Positions 1 through 7,987 of a stretch of 64,000 bases of DNA are shown one piece after another. The position numbers and the translations under genes were made by a program. Each line of letters begins with the position of its first letter. Position 1 is the first letter of the stretch. This DNA is from Serratia nematodiphila DZ0503SBS1 (GTDB lineage Bacteria; Pseudomonadota; Gammaproteobacteria; Enterobacterales; Enterobacteriaceae): contig NZ_JPUX01000001.1 in the NCBI RefSeq assembly GCF_000738675.1, positions 1,736,001 through 1,800,000 on the forward strand, written 5' to 3'. The notes beneath the pieces were generated by a model, which saw nothing but the letters and a program-made list of their open reading frames with translations, searched no databases and was not told where the DNA came from.

Positions 1-103
1 GATGAGTCTGTACCCGCAGTTCTCACCGAGCAAGGTTGAAACGCCGCCTGTGGTAATCCCTTACGCAAATAGCGGTTATTTTGCGATTTGGCGCAATAAC
101 TGA
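1..103 (+). CDS. Possible 3' end of an upstream gene (partial)
   Basis: One frame stays open from the left edge to a TGA at 101-103 and encodes about 33 residues ending in YFAIWRNN. It could be the carboxyl end of a gene that begins outside the window, or chance. I recognise no family. The stop is followed by an AT-rich stretch that probably holds the fumarase promoter. Confidence 0.25.
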   Translation, partial: MSLYPQFSPSKVETPPVVIPYANSGYFAIWRNN

Positions 104-205
104 CTGATTAAAAATACGTAAGGTGGAGGCAGTTTTTTGACAAGGCGCCGTGTCGCGCGCCGTAAGTGTGAATTTAACGCAGCTGATGTTGCAAGTGAGA
201 GATCA

Positions 206-1852
206 ATGTCGAATAAACCGTTCCACTATCAAGATCCGTTCCCGCTGAAGAAAGACGATACCGAATACTACCTGCTGAGCCGCGACCACGTTTCCGTGAG
301 CGAATTTGAAGGCCAGGAAATTCTGAAAGTTGCCCCTGAAGCGTTAACCCTGCTTGCCCAGCATGCGTTCCACGACGCCTCGTTCATGCTGCGCCCGGCG
401 CACCAACAGCAGGTGGCCGATATCCTCAAAGATCCGGACGCCAGCGAAAACGACAAGTACGTTGCGCTGCAATTTCTGCGTAACTCAGAAATCGCCGCCA
501 AGGGTATTTTACCGACCTGCCAGGACACTGGCACGGCGATCATCGTCGGCAAAAAGGGCCAGCGCGTCTGGACCGGCGGCGGCGATGAAGAGGCGCTGTC
601 GCGCGGGGTGTATAACACCTACATCGAAGAGAACCTGCGCTATTCGCAGAACGCCGCGCTGGATATGTACAAAGAGGTCAATACCGGCAGCAACCTGCCG
701 GCGCAGATCGATCTCTACAGCGTGGACGGCGAAGAGTACAAATTCCTGTGCATCGCCAAGGGCGGCGGCTCCGCCAACAAAACCTATCTGTATCAGGAAA
801 CCAAGGCGCTGCTGTCGCCGGGCAAGCTGAAAAACTACCTGGTCGACAAGATGCGCACGCTGGGCACCGCGGCTTGCCCGCCGTACCACGTGGCGTTCGT
901 CATCGGCGGCACCTCGGCGGAAGCGACGCTGAAAACCGTCAAACTGGCCTCGACCAAGTATTACGATGGCCTGCCGACGGAAGGCAACGAGCATGGTCAG
1001 GCGTTCCGCGATCTGGAACTCGAAGCGGAACTGCTGCAAGAAGCGCAAAACCTGGGGCTGGGCGCACAGTTCGGCGGCAAATACTTTGCACATGATATCC
1101 GCGTAGTGCGCCTGCCGCGCCACGGCGCCTCCTGCCCGGTCGGCATGGGCGTCTCCTGCTCGGCGGACCGCAACATCAAAGGCAAGATCAACCGCGACGG
1201 CATCTGGCTGGAAAAACTGGAGCACAATCCGGGTAAATTCATTCCTCAGGAGCTGCGCCAGGCCGGGGAGGGCGAGGCGATCAAGGTCGATCTCAACCGC
1301 CCGATGGCCGAGATCCTCAAACAGCTGTCGCAGTACCCGGTTTCCACCCGCCTGTCGCTGAGCGGCACCATCATCGTCGGCCGCGATATCGCGCACGCCA
1401 AGCTGAAAGAGCGCCTGGATCGCGGTGAAGGCTTGCCGCAGTACGTTAAGGACCACCCGATCTACTACGCCGGCCCGGCTAAAACGCCGGAAGGCTATGC
1501 ATCCGGTTCCTTGGGGCCAACCACCGCCGGGCGTATGGATTCCTACGTCGACCTGCTGCAATCCCACGGCGGCAGCATGATCATGCTGGCGAAAGGCAAC
1601 CGCAGCCAGCAGGTGACGGATGCCTGCCACAAGCACGGCGGCTTCTACCTTGGCAGCATCGGCGGCCCGGCGGCGGTGCTGGCGCAGCAGAGCATCAAGA
1701 GCCTGGAGTGCGTGGAGTACCCTGAGCTGGGCATGGAAGCGATCTGGAAAATCGAAGTGGAAGATTTCCCGGCGTTTATCCTGGTGGATGACAAAGGCAA
1801 TGACTTCTTCCAGAAGATCCAGGCCGGTCAGTGCTCCAGCTGCCTGAAATAA
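206..1852 (+). CDS. fumA: Fumarate hydratase class I (4Fe-4S, aerobic type)
   Basis: Reversible hydration of fumarate to malate in the citric acid cycle, in the cytoplasm, using an oxygen-sensitive 4Fe-4S cluster. The 548-residue product has the length and near-identical sequence of E. coli FumA/FumB, starting MSNKPFHYQ. The cluster ligand Cys105 lies in PTCQDTG; other conserved cysteines lie in TAACPPYH and in [17 protein letters not shown]. The ATG at 206 matches the family start. The same frame stays open upstream to a TTG at 137, which has a strong Shine-Dalgarno sequence (AAGGTGGAGG, 120-129), so a longer form with 23 extra basic residues cannot be excluded. FumA and FumB cannot be told apart by sequence alone; I use fumA. 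Confidence 0.93.
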   Translation: MSNKPFHYQDPFPLKKDDTEYYLLSRDHVSVSEFEGQEILKVAPEALTLLAQHAFHDASFMLRPAHQQQVADILKDPDASENDKYVALQFLRNSEIAAKGILPTCQDTGTAIIVGKKGQRVWTGGGDEEALSRGVYNTYIEENLRYSQNAALDMYKEVNTGSNLPAQIDLYSVDGEEYKFLCIAKGGGSANKTYLYQETKALLSPGKLKNYLVDKMRTLGTAACPPYHVAFVIGGTSAEATLKTVKLASTKYYDGLPTEGNEHGQAFRDLELEAELLQEAQNLGLGAQFGGKYFAHDIRVVRLPRHGASCPVGMGVSCSADRNIKGKINRDGIWLEKLEHNPGKFIPQELRQAGEGEAIKVDLNRPMAEILKQLSQYPVSTRLSLSGTIIVGRDIAHAKLKERLDRGEGLPQYVKDHPIYYAGPAKTPEGYASGSLGPTTAGRMDSYVDLLQSHGGSMIMLAKGNRSQQVTDACHKHGGFYLGSIGGPAAVLAQQSIKSLECVEYPELGMEAIWKIEVEDFPAFILVDDKGNDFFQKIQAGQCSSCLK

Positions 1853-1859
1853 TCGCTGC

Positions 1860-1889
1860 CCCCTTCACCGCCCGCAGGCGGTGGAGGGG
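1860..1889 (+). terminator. Hairpin after fumA
   Basis: A 13-bp stem (CCCCTTCACCGCC paired with GGCGGTGGAGGGG, one G-T pair, 4-base loop) starts 8 bases after the fumA stop. No T-run follows, so it may end transcription weakly or only protect the 3' end. Confidence 0.6.
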
Positions 1890-1948
1890 ATTGTGTAAAG
1901 TCCTGTAGCTTGCTGGACGTCGAGTTTTAACCTGTATACCCTACGCGA

Positions 1949-1967
1949 ATAGCACTAAAATTCGACT
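1949..1967 (+). promoter_or_regulatory. Marbox-like site upstream of the Rob-like gene
   Basis: ATAGCACTAAAATTCGACT keeps the GCAC core of the MarA/SoxS/Rob binding consensus but matches the second half poorly. It lies about 35 bases before an AraC gene of that family, so autoregulation is possible. This is a weak match. Confidence 0.2.
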
Positions 1968-2002
1968 AATGGAATATCGGCAACATAAGGTTCGGCAAGC
2001 AC

Positions 2003-2869
2003 ATGGGTACGCAGGAAAGTCACATCAGGGAATTGCTGGTCTGGATTGAAGACAACCTGACCAATCCGCTGTCGTTGGATATCGTTTCCGCCAAGTCAGG
2101 CTATACGAAATGGTACCTGCAGCGCATGTTCAAGAAGCAGACCGGATTATCGTTAGCTTCCTACATTCGCGCTCGCCGCCTCTACATCGCCGCCTTCGCC
2201 TTGCGTTTCACGCAGAAGAGCATCCTCGATATTTCGGTCGAGTATCAATTCGATAACCAGCAGACGTTCTCGCGCTGTTTCAAGAAACATTTCGCCGAAT
2301 CGCCCAGCGTGTATCGTCATGCCCGCAAACAGGACTTCAGCAATCTGGTGCGTTCGCTGGCGGCCAGCCAGCCCGGCGATATTCAGGTCGAACGCGTCAG
2401 CATCGCCAGAGGGCAATACGCCTTTCACGGTAAACAGTACGCTTATCACCTGGATATCGAAAAGTTGGACAAGTCGCATCTGCCGCAGCGCAGCGCGCTG
2501 CGGGCGCAGTTCTACACCTTGTTGGGCGAGCGTCCGGCGCAGACCTATTCGTTTACCCAACTGGTGCCGGACGGCGAGCGGGTCAGGGTCGACTATACCC
2601 TGGGCGTGACGGCGGACTATCCGCTGCGTGAAGGCGTGGCGCTGGAGCCGCTGCCGGAGGTCCACGGCGAGTTTTGCCGTTTTCGCTATTCCGGCAAGCC
2701 GGTGGCGCTCAATGATCACATCATTCAAATCTACACGCAGGTGCTGCCCGAAATGGGGTTGGCCCGCGGCGACGGGCCGGACATGACGGTGTTCAGCTAT
2801 TCGCTGAGCGGGAAAGAGGAGCTGCACCTGGAGCTGCAGCATCTGGTGCCGGTGGTGCCGCTGCACTGA
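2003..2869 (+). CDS. AraC/XylS-family regulator, Rob-like
   Basis: DNA-binding transcriptional regulator of the MarA/SoxS/Rob group. Residues 5-105 carry the two helix-turn-helix motifs of the family (SGYTKWYLQRMFK and the DNQQTFSRCFKKHF signature), closely resembling Rob. The 288-residue length also matches Rob, with a GyrI-like carboxyl domain (about 120-288) in which Rob-type proteins bind small ligands. That half is much less like E. coli Rob, so it is probably a paralogue with another inducer and I give no symbol. Its last 77 bases overlap the convergent xdhC-like gene. The target regulon is unknown; the neighbouring Mo-hydroxylase cluster is one candidate by position only. Confidence 0.85.
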   Translation: MGTQESHIRELLVWIEDNLTNPLSLDIVSAKSGYTKWYLQRMFKKQTGLSLASYIRARRLYIAAFALRFTQKSILDISVEYQFDNQQTFSRCFKKHFAESPSVYRHARKQDFSNLVRSLAASQPGDIQVERVSIARGQYAFHGKQYAYHLDIEKLDKSHLPQRSALRAQFYTLLGERPAQTYSFTQLVPDGERVRVDYTLGVTADYPLREGVALEPLPEVHGEFCRFRYSGKPVALNDHIIQIYTQVLPEMGLARGDGPDMTVFSYSLSGKEELHLELQHLVPVVPLH

Positions 2870-3845
2870 TCCCGTCGGCGGCCGGCAGCCGGTTTTTTTG
2901 CTGCACGATCGCCGCCATCACCGCCAGGGCGATTTCCGCCGGGGTTTTGCTGCCGAGCGGCAGGCCGATCGGCGCGTGAATGCGTTCCAGATCCTGCGGC
3001 GTGAACTCGGCGATCTGCTGCAACCGCTGGCGCCGGCGCGCGCTGTTTCTGAGCGAGCCCATGGCGCCGATATAAAACGCCGGGGTGTGGATCGCTTCCA
3101 TCAGCGTCAGATCGTCCATACGCGGATCGTGGGTCAGCGCCACGACGGCGGTATTGGCGTGGCAGCCCCCCTCTTCGATGAACTTGGCCGGAAACTGGCG
3201 CAGCAGCGTCACGCCGGGCTTCAGCTCGGCGGCGAAGTTGTCCAGCGCCTCCGGGCGGTTCTCGCACACCAGCACCTCAAACCCCAGCGCCACGGCGAAA
3301 TCGGCGCAGTACAGCGCCACGCTGGACAGCCCGGCGATCAGCAGGCGCGGCGCGGCCGCGATGTGCAGGGTAATCTGCTCGAGCCGGCGTTCGACCTGAG
3401 TGGCGCTGGTGAAGTGGCTTTGCTCGAGGCTGTGGCAGGCGTGGGGCAGCGTCAGGCGTTTGAGCAACGCGTGATGCCCTTCCAGCGCGCCGGCGATGCG
3501 CTGCAGGTAAGCGACGCTGGCTTCTCCCGCCGGCAGATACTCGATCAGCACGTCCAGCACGCCGCCGCACGGCAGCGCTACATTGGGCGTCATGCCGCCT
3601 TCGCCGTAACGAATCACCTGGCTGGCCGCCTGATACTCCCCGGCGGCCACGCGCCGCAGAAAGTCCTCCTCCACGCATCCGCCCGACAATGAGCCGCTGT
3701 AGCGGCCGTCGCGGGTCGCCGCCATCAACGCGCCCGGCGAGCGCGGCGAAGAGCCATAGGTGCTGAGCACGGTGCATAACCAAACCGGCTGTTGTTGCAG
3801 CCAGCTTATCGCCTGGCTGACCACGGTGACATCAAGATGTTGCAT
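2793..3845 (-). CDS. XdhC/CoxI-family molybdenum-hydroxylase maturation protein
   Basis: XdhC proteins bind molybdenum cofactor, promote its sulfuration and insert it into xanthine-dehydrogenase-type enzymes. The 350-residue product has the XdhC_CoxI N-terminal region (VLSTYGSSPRSPGA, SGSLSGGCVEEDF) and the Rossmann-like C-terminal domain ending in IGAMGSLRNSARRRQRL and GLPLGSKTPAEIALAVMA. The usual glycine-rich GAGHV turn is replaced by AGLSSVA, an oddity that may affect nucleotide binding. The last 20 or so residues are an Ala/Pro-rich tail encoded antisense to the end of the AraC gene. It starts 8 bases after the mocA-like gene, so the two form an operon divergent from the Mo-hydroxylase structural genes. 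Confidence 0.85.
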   Translation of the reverse strand: MQHLDVTVVSQAISWLQQQPVWLCTVLSTYGSSPRSPGALMAATRDGRYSGSLSGGCVEEDFLRRVAAGEYQAASQVIRYGEGGMTPNVALPCGGVLDVLIEYLPAGEASVAYLQRIAGALEGHHALLKRLTLPHACHSLEQSHFTSATQVERRLEQITLHIAAAPRLLIAGLSSVALYCADFAVALGFEVLVCENRPEALDNFAAELKPGVTLLRQFPAKFIEEGGCHANTAVVALTHDPRMDDLTLMEAIHTPAFYIGAMGSLRNSARRRQRLQQIAEFTPQDLERIHAPIGLPLGSKTPAEIALAVMAAIVQQKNRLPAADGISAAAPPAPDAAAPGAAPLSRSANS

Positions 3846-3853
3846 AGGTGAAT

Positions 3854-4438
3854 TTACTCGCTGGCCGGGAGTTGCGATGGAAGATCAATATCCCGCACGA
3901 CGCCGGGGTGCTCAAGCGGCAGCAGGTGGACTGCCGCGCCTTGCAGCAGTTCACGCGCGCCATTATCGCCGCGCAGTTGGCAAAGTGGTTTGCGCAATAG
4001 AGCGGAAAAGCCGACCGGGTGACCGGGCTGTTGCGCATAACAGGGGCGCACGATCGGGTGCTGCCGTAAGGCATCCGCCACCTGTCGGAAAACGTCGGCG
4101 CCGACGAATGGCATATCGGCCAGGTGGATCAGCCAGCCCTGCCAGTGCGGCGTGGCCGCAACGCCCGCGGCGATCGAGTCGCCGAGGCCCGCGCTGGCGA
4201 GCAGGGTGACCGGCACTTGGTTGGCGGCGCAGGCTGCCAGTACCGGCAGATTATCCGGCCGGGTCACCACCTGTACCGGCAGGCCGGAGGCCAGCGCCTG
4301 GCGCAGGGTGTGTTCGAACAGCGAACGCCGCTCGCCCGCCGCATCGGCAAACCCGGCGTTCAATTTGTTGCCCTGGCCGCCGGCCTGAATAAAGCGCTCT
4401 CCGCGTCCGGCGGCGGTAATGACAATGCCCGTGGTCAT
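3854..4438 (-). CDS. MocA/MobA-like nucleotidyltransferase (molybdopterin cytidylyltransferase type)
   Basis: A 194-residue protein of the NTP-transferase family. The N-terminal TAAGRGERF is the nucleotide-binding loop and HLADMPFV is the acidic metal site; GHPVGF matches the family's third motif. By family and context it probably attaches CMP to molybdopterin to make the cytosine dinucleotide cofactor used by xanthine-oxidase-family enzymes. It is co-transcribed with the XdhC-like gene and divergent from the hydroxylase subunits, as in many Mo-hydroxylase clusters. A cofactor-unrelated nucleotidyltransferase is a less likely reading. Confidence 0.8.
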   Translation of the reverse strand: MTTGIVITAAGRGERFIQAGGQGNKLNAGFADAAGERRSLFEHTLRQALASGLPVQVVTRPDNLPVLAACAANQVPVTLLASAGLGDSIAAGVAATPHWQGWLIHLADMPFVGADVFRQVADALRQHPIVRPCYAQQPGHPVGFSALLRKPLCQLRGDNGARELLQGAAVHLLPLEHPGVVRDIDLPSQLPASE

Positions 4439-4546
4439 GGTTGAAGTCCGCGTTTGCGCAAATTATTTATTAGCCTACAAACTACCTGTGTTTTGTAAAT
4501 GTTTTTTTGTTGAAAACAGCCTGTTAATCATCACATAATTTTAGTT

Positions 4547-4562
4547 ATAAGCATATGCTTAT
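4547..4562. promoter_or_regulatory. 16-bp perfect palindrome in the Mo-hydroxylase divergent promoter
   Basis: ATAAGCATATGCTTAT is a perfect inverted repeat in the 208-base gap between the mocA-like gene and the Mo-hydroxylase operon. A shorter palindrome, AACAGCCTGTT, lies at 4515-4525. Either could be an operator controlling both directions. The cognate regulator is unknown. Confidence 0.45.
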
Positions 4563-4646
4563 GACGTCTACGGCAAGGTCGTCAGCGTTTGCGCAACAAC
4601 ACCGCGAACAAAAACCAATTACAAGAAAGACGTGAAGGACTTATTT

Positions 4647-7436
4647 ATGAGCAATTTCAACCCGTCGCGGCGCCGCTTTATCAAAAGCGCCGTGATTGCG
4701 GGGGTCTCCGTGTACCTCGCCCCCTTGTACAGCCGCGCCTACGCCGCGCTGTTCGAGCAAAAAATCCTCCAGTCACCCAACTGGGATCCGCAGGCCAAGC
4801 GCGTCCGTTTCCGTATCGACGGCCGCGCCAAGGTCATGGGGCAGAAGGTGTTCGCACGCGATATCCGCGCGGTGGACATGCCGCACTGGCCGCAGAAACA
4901 GGCGCACGCCTTCATTCTGCGCGTGACCAAAGCCGACCGGCTGTTCGAGGGGGTCGATCTGTCGCTGCTGGGGGACGATCTGCAGCCCGATCGCCTGGTG
5001 ACGGCGGAAGATCTGGCGCGCGATGGCCTGGCCTTTCCGGCGTTCTACGGTGACGACATGCTGCTGCCGAACGGCAAAACCCCTGCCTATCTCGGCCAGG
5101 CGGTGGCGATCCTGATCTATCACGACTTCGCCCGTTTCCGCTTCGCCAAGGACAAGCTGAAATTCCGTGAGGAAACTATCAAATACGGCGCGGTCACCGG
5201 CCCGCTGGAGCGCGATCCCTGGGGCAGTTTCCGTTACGTGCGGGTGGGAGGAGAACAGCCGTTCGACGACGATCGCTTCTCCAGCCTGAAGGATACGCCG
5301 ATCTTCCCGGTATCGATGAAAAAACACCTGCCGGTGTGGCCGGAAGGGCGCGAGGGCGGCAAGCTGGATCAGGAAGGCATGCGCTATGCGGGCCTGATCG
5401 CCGACGAGTTGGCGAATCCGCCGGCCGACTGGCTGGTGATGTCGCGCCGCTACACCACGCAGTCGATCGACACCTCGGCGCTGGAGCCGGACAACGCCAA
5501 CGGCTGGTTCGACGCGCAGACGCAAACCCTGCATCTGGTGGTGCCGACGCAGTCGCCGCAGGAAGTGGCCGACGAGATGCCGCGCATGCTGGCCAAGCGC
5601 AACCCGCCGGTGAAACAGCTGATCCTGCACCCGTGCTACACCGTGGGCTACGGCTCGAAAGATCACTACAACTTCCCGTATTACGGCGCGGTGGCGGCAA
5701 TGTATGGCGACGGCCACCCGGTGCGCCTGGCCAATGATCGCTTCGAACAGTTCCAGACGGCGCTGAAGCGCCATGCGTTCGACATGAACTACCGCATCGC
5801 GGTGAATAAGCAGACCGGCGTCATGCAGTCGTTCCTCGGTGACATGACCGCGGACGGCGGCGGCCGCAGCAACTTCACCCCTTCGGTGGTGATGGTCGGC
5901 GCGACCGCCGCCCAGTCGATTTACTACTTCCCGAAAAGCGATCTGTCGTCGGTCGGGCTGGCCTCACGCGCCATCGACGCCGGTTCGGCGCGCGGTTACG
6001 GCACGCTACAGAGCATGGCCGCCACCGAGATGATGGTGGATGAGCTGGCCGCCGAGCTGAAGATCGACCCGATCGAGTTTCGCCTGCGCAACGTGCTGAA
6101 ATCCGGCATGAAAAACACCCAGGGGGCGATCCCGGCCGGTGCGATCCGCGCCGATGAAGTGCTGGAGAAGGCGGCGAAGCACGAGATGTGGCTCAAGCGC
6201 GCCGAACGCAAGGCCGAGTTTGAGAGCCGCCATCCCGGCAAGCGCTATGGCGTCGGCTTCGGTTGCGTGCAGAAAGACTTCGGCACCGGGGCGGAAACCT
6301 CGTTCGCCCGGGTGGAGCTGAGCGAAGACGGCCGCATCACGCTGCATCATAGCGGCGCGGAGATGGGCACCGGCATGTCGACCTCGCAGTCGGTATTGTG
6401 CGCGCAGTGGCTGGGCAAACCGGCCGACGAAGCCCACTTCTCGGTCACCGACTGGTCGGTATTGCCGATGGTCACCAGCGGCGATCCTTACCTGATGTCG
6501 CAGGAAGAGCAGGACAAGCTGCAAACCAACCCTAACTGGACGCCGAGCTACTGTTCGCCGTCGAGCGCCAGCAACTCGGCCTATTACTTCTCGCACAGCA
6601 CCCGCGAAGCGGCGCGCCTGATCTTCGATCACGGCCTGTGGCCGGCGGCGATGGCGCTGTGGCAGGCCGGTATCGGCGGCGGCCAGGCAGCGCCGCTGGT
6701 GGTGCGGCGCGAAGATGCGCGTTGGGTCGAAGGCGGCCTGACGGCGGCGGGCATGTCGGTGCTGAGCCTCGAACTGCTGGCCAAGACGGCTTATCAGATG
6801 GGCGGCGTCACCGGCGCGGCGGTGCACGTGTTCAACCGCTGGCAGTGGGCGGAGGCCGATTTCACGTTGAACGGCAAAAGCGAACGCCTGCCTATCGACG
6901 GCATGGCGCTGCGCAACGCCAACGGCGAATTCAAGCCGCTGGCGCGCGGGCAGGTCTACTACCCGCCGACCCAGCGCAACAATGCGGCGGTGACCTACTA
7001 CAGCGCCGTCGGCACGCTGGCGGAAGTGGCGGTGGATATCGCCACCGGCCAGGTGGAGTTGCTGAATCACCACTCGATCATGGAGTGCGGCAACCTGATC
7101 GTGCCGGAACTGGTTTCCGGCCAGCTGCAGGGCGGGCTGGCGATGGGCATCGGCCATGCGCTGCACGAATATTTACCGCTGTACGAAGACGGCCCGGGCA
7201 ACGGCACCTGGAACTTCAACCGTTACCACCTGCCGCGCGCCAGCGACGTGGCGGTGTGGAAACAGAGCGGCGATATCCTGCCGGCGCTGTCGGAAACCGA
7301 TCAGCCGAAAGGCATGGCGGAAGTGGTGATGATCCCGATCGTGGCCGCACTGGTCAACGCCATTGCCGACGCCACCGGCCACCGTTTCCGTGATTTGCCC
7401 GTTCGTGCAGAAAATATTCGTGAGGTATTACAATGA
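4647..7436 (+). CDS. Periplasmic molybdenum hydroxylase large subunit (xanthine dehydrogenase / isoquinoline oxidoreductase beta type)
   Basis: Molybdopterin-binding catalytic subunit of a xanthine-oxidase-family enzyme, 929 residues. It opens with a Tat signal (SRRRFIKSAVIAGVSVYL), so the folded holoenzyme is exported. Visible family features are the aldehyde-oxidase/xanthine-dehydrogenase core, the cofactor-binding segment SARGYGTLQ and a catalytic glutamate in QPKGMAEV at about residue 892. Such enzymes hydroxylate aldehydes or N-heterocycles using water. With no flavin subunit and a cytochrome c downstream, electrons probably go to the respiratory chain. The ATG at 4647 is preceded by GAAGGA. 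The gene overlaps the next by ATGA. The substrate cannot be read from sequence. Confidence 0.85.
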   Translation: MSNFNPSRRRFIKSAVIAGVSVYLAPLYSRAYAALFEQKILQSPNWDPQAKRVRFRIDGRAKVMGQKVFARDIRAVDMPHWPQKQAHAFILRVTKADRLFEGVDLSLLGDDLQPDRLVTAEDLARDGLAFPAFYGDDMLLPNGKTPAYLGQAVAILIYHDFARFRFAKDKLKFREETIKYGAVTGPLERDPWGSFRYVRVGGEQPFDDDRFSSLKDTPIFPVSMKKHLPVWPEGREGGKLDQEGMRYAGLIADELANPPADWLVMSRRYTTQSIDTSALEPDNANGWFDAQTQTLHLVVPTQSPQEVADEMPRMLAKRNPPVKQLILHPCYTVGYGSKDHYNFPYYGAVAAMYGDGHPVRLANDRFEQFQTALKRHAFDMNYRIAVNKQTGVMQSFLGDMTADGGGRSNFTPSVVMVGATAAQSIYYFPKSDLSSVGLASRAIDAGSARGYGTLQSMAATEMMVDELAAELKIDPIEFRLRNVLKSGMKNTQGAIPAGAIRADEVLEKAAKHEMWLKRAERKAEFESRHPGKRYGVGFGCVQKDFGTGAETSFARVELSEDGRITLHHSGAEMGTGMSTSQSVLCAQWLGKPADEAHFSVTDWSVLPMVTSGDPYLMSQEEQDKLQTNPNWTPSYCSPSSASNSAYYFSHSTREAARLIFDHGLWPAAMALWQAGIGGGQAAPLVVRREDARWVEGGLTAAGMSVLSLELLAKTAYQMGGVTGAAVHVFNRWQWAEADFTLNGKSERLPIDGMALRNANGEFKPLARGQVYYPPTQRNNAAVTYYSAVGTLAEVAVDIATGQVELLNHHSIMECGNLIVPELVSGQLQGGLAMGIGHALHEYLPLYEDGPGNGTWNFNRYHLPRASDVAVWKQSGDILPALSETDQPKGMAEVVMIPIVAALVNAIADATGHRFRDLPVRAENIREVLQ

Positions 7437-7987
7437 GCATTAAAACCCAGCCGATTTCCCTGACCATCAACGAGAAACAGTACGGCCCGATCGAGGTGCC
7501 GGAAGGCTTGATGATGATCGATTTCCTGCACGAGTATCTCGATTTGACCGGTTCGCGCCTCGGTTGCGGGCAGGGCATTTGCCACGCCTGCGTGGCGATT
7601 GTCGATCACCCGAGCGGCACCAGCGAAGAGGTGCGCACCTGCATCACCGGCGCGCATTTCTTCAACGGCAAGAAAGTGCGCACCGTCGAAGGCCACGCCA
7701 GGGTGGACGAACAGGGGGAGGTGGTTGAGCTGTCGCCGATCCAGCAGGCGTTTCTGGAGCACTACAGCTTCCAGTGCGGCTACTGCACGCCGGGCTTCGT
7801 CAACGCCGCCACCATTTTCGTGGAAAAGCTCAAGCGTGAGCCGATCGCCCGCGATCAGCTGGAGAACGCCATCGAGCAGGCGCTGGACAGCCACATCTGC
7901 CGCTGCACCGGCTACGTGCGCTACTACGAAGCGGTGCGCGACGTGGTGCTGAAAACGCCGGGCCTGCTGAAGGAGACGGCGCAATGA
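7433..7987 (+). CDS. (2Fe-2S)-binding subunit of the molybdenum hydroxylase
   Basis: Small electron-transfer subunit of 184 residues. The N-terminal plant-ferredoxin-type domain has the C-x4-C-x2-C cluster loop in RLGCGQGICHACVA plus a distant Cys in VRTC. The C-terminal helical domain has the second cluster in FQCGYCTPGF and HICRCTGYVRY. It lacks its own signal, which fits export bound to the Tat-signal-bearing large subunit. It carries electrons from the Mo site towards the cytochrome encoded next; both neighbours overlap it by ATGA, implying coupled translation and fixed stoichiometry. Confidence 0.92.
   Translation: MSIKTQPISLTINEKQYGPIEVPEGLMMIDFLHEYLDLTGSRLGCGQGICHACVAIVDHPSGTSEEVRTCITGAHFFNGKKVRTVEGHARVDEQGEVVELSPIQQAFLEHYSFQCGYCTPGFVNAATIFVEKLKREPIARDQLENAIEQALDSHICRCTGYVRYYEAVRDVVLKTPGLLKETAQ

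Noticed and set aside
2898..3692. A 264-codon plus-strand frame opposite the xdhC-like gene
   Set aside because: Arg/Gln/His-rich shadow; no start context and no family resemblance.
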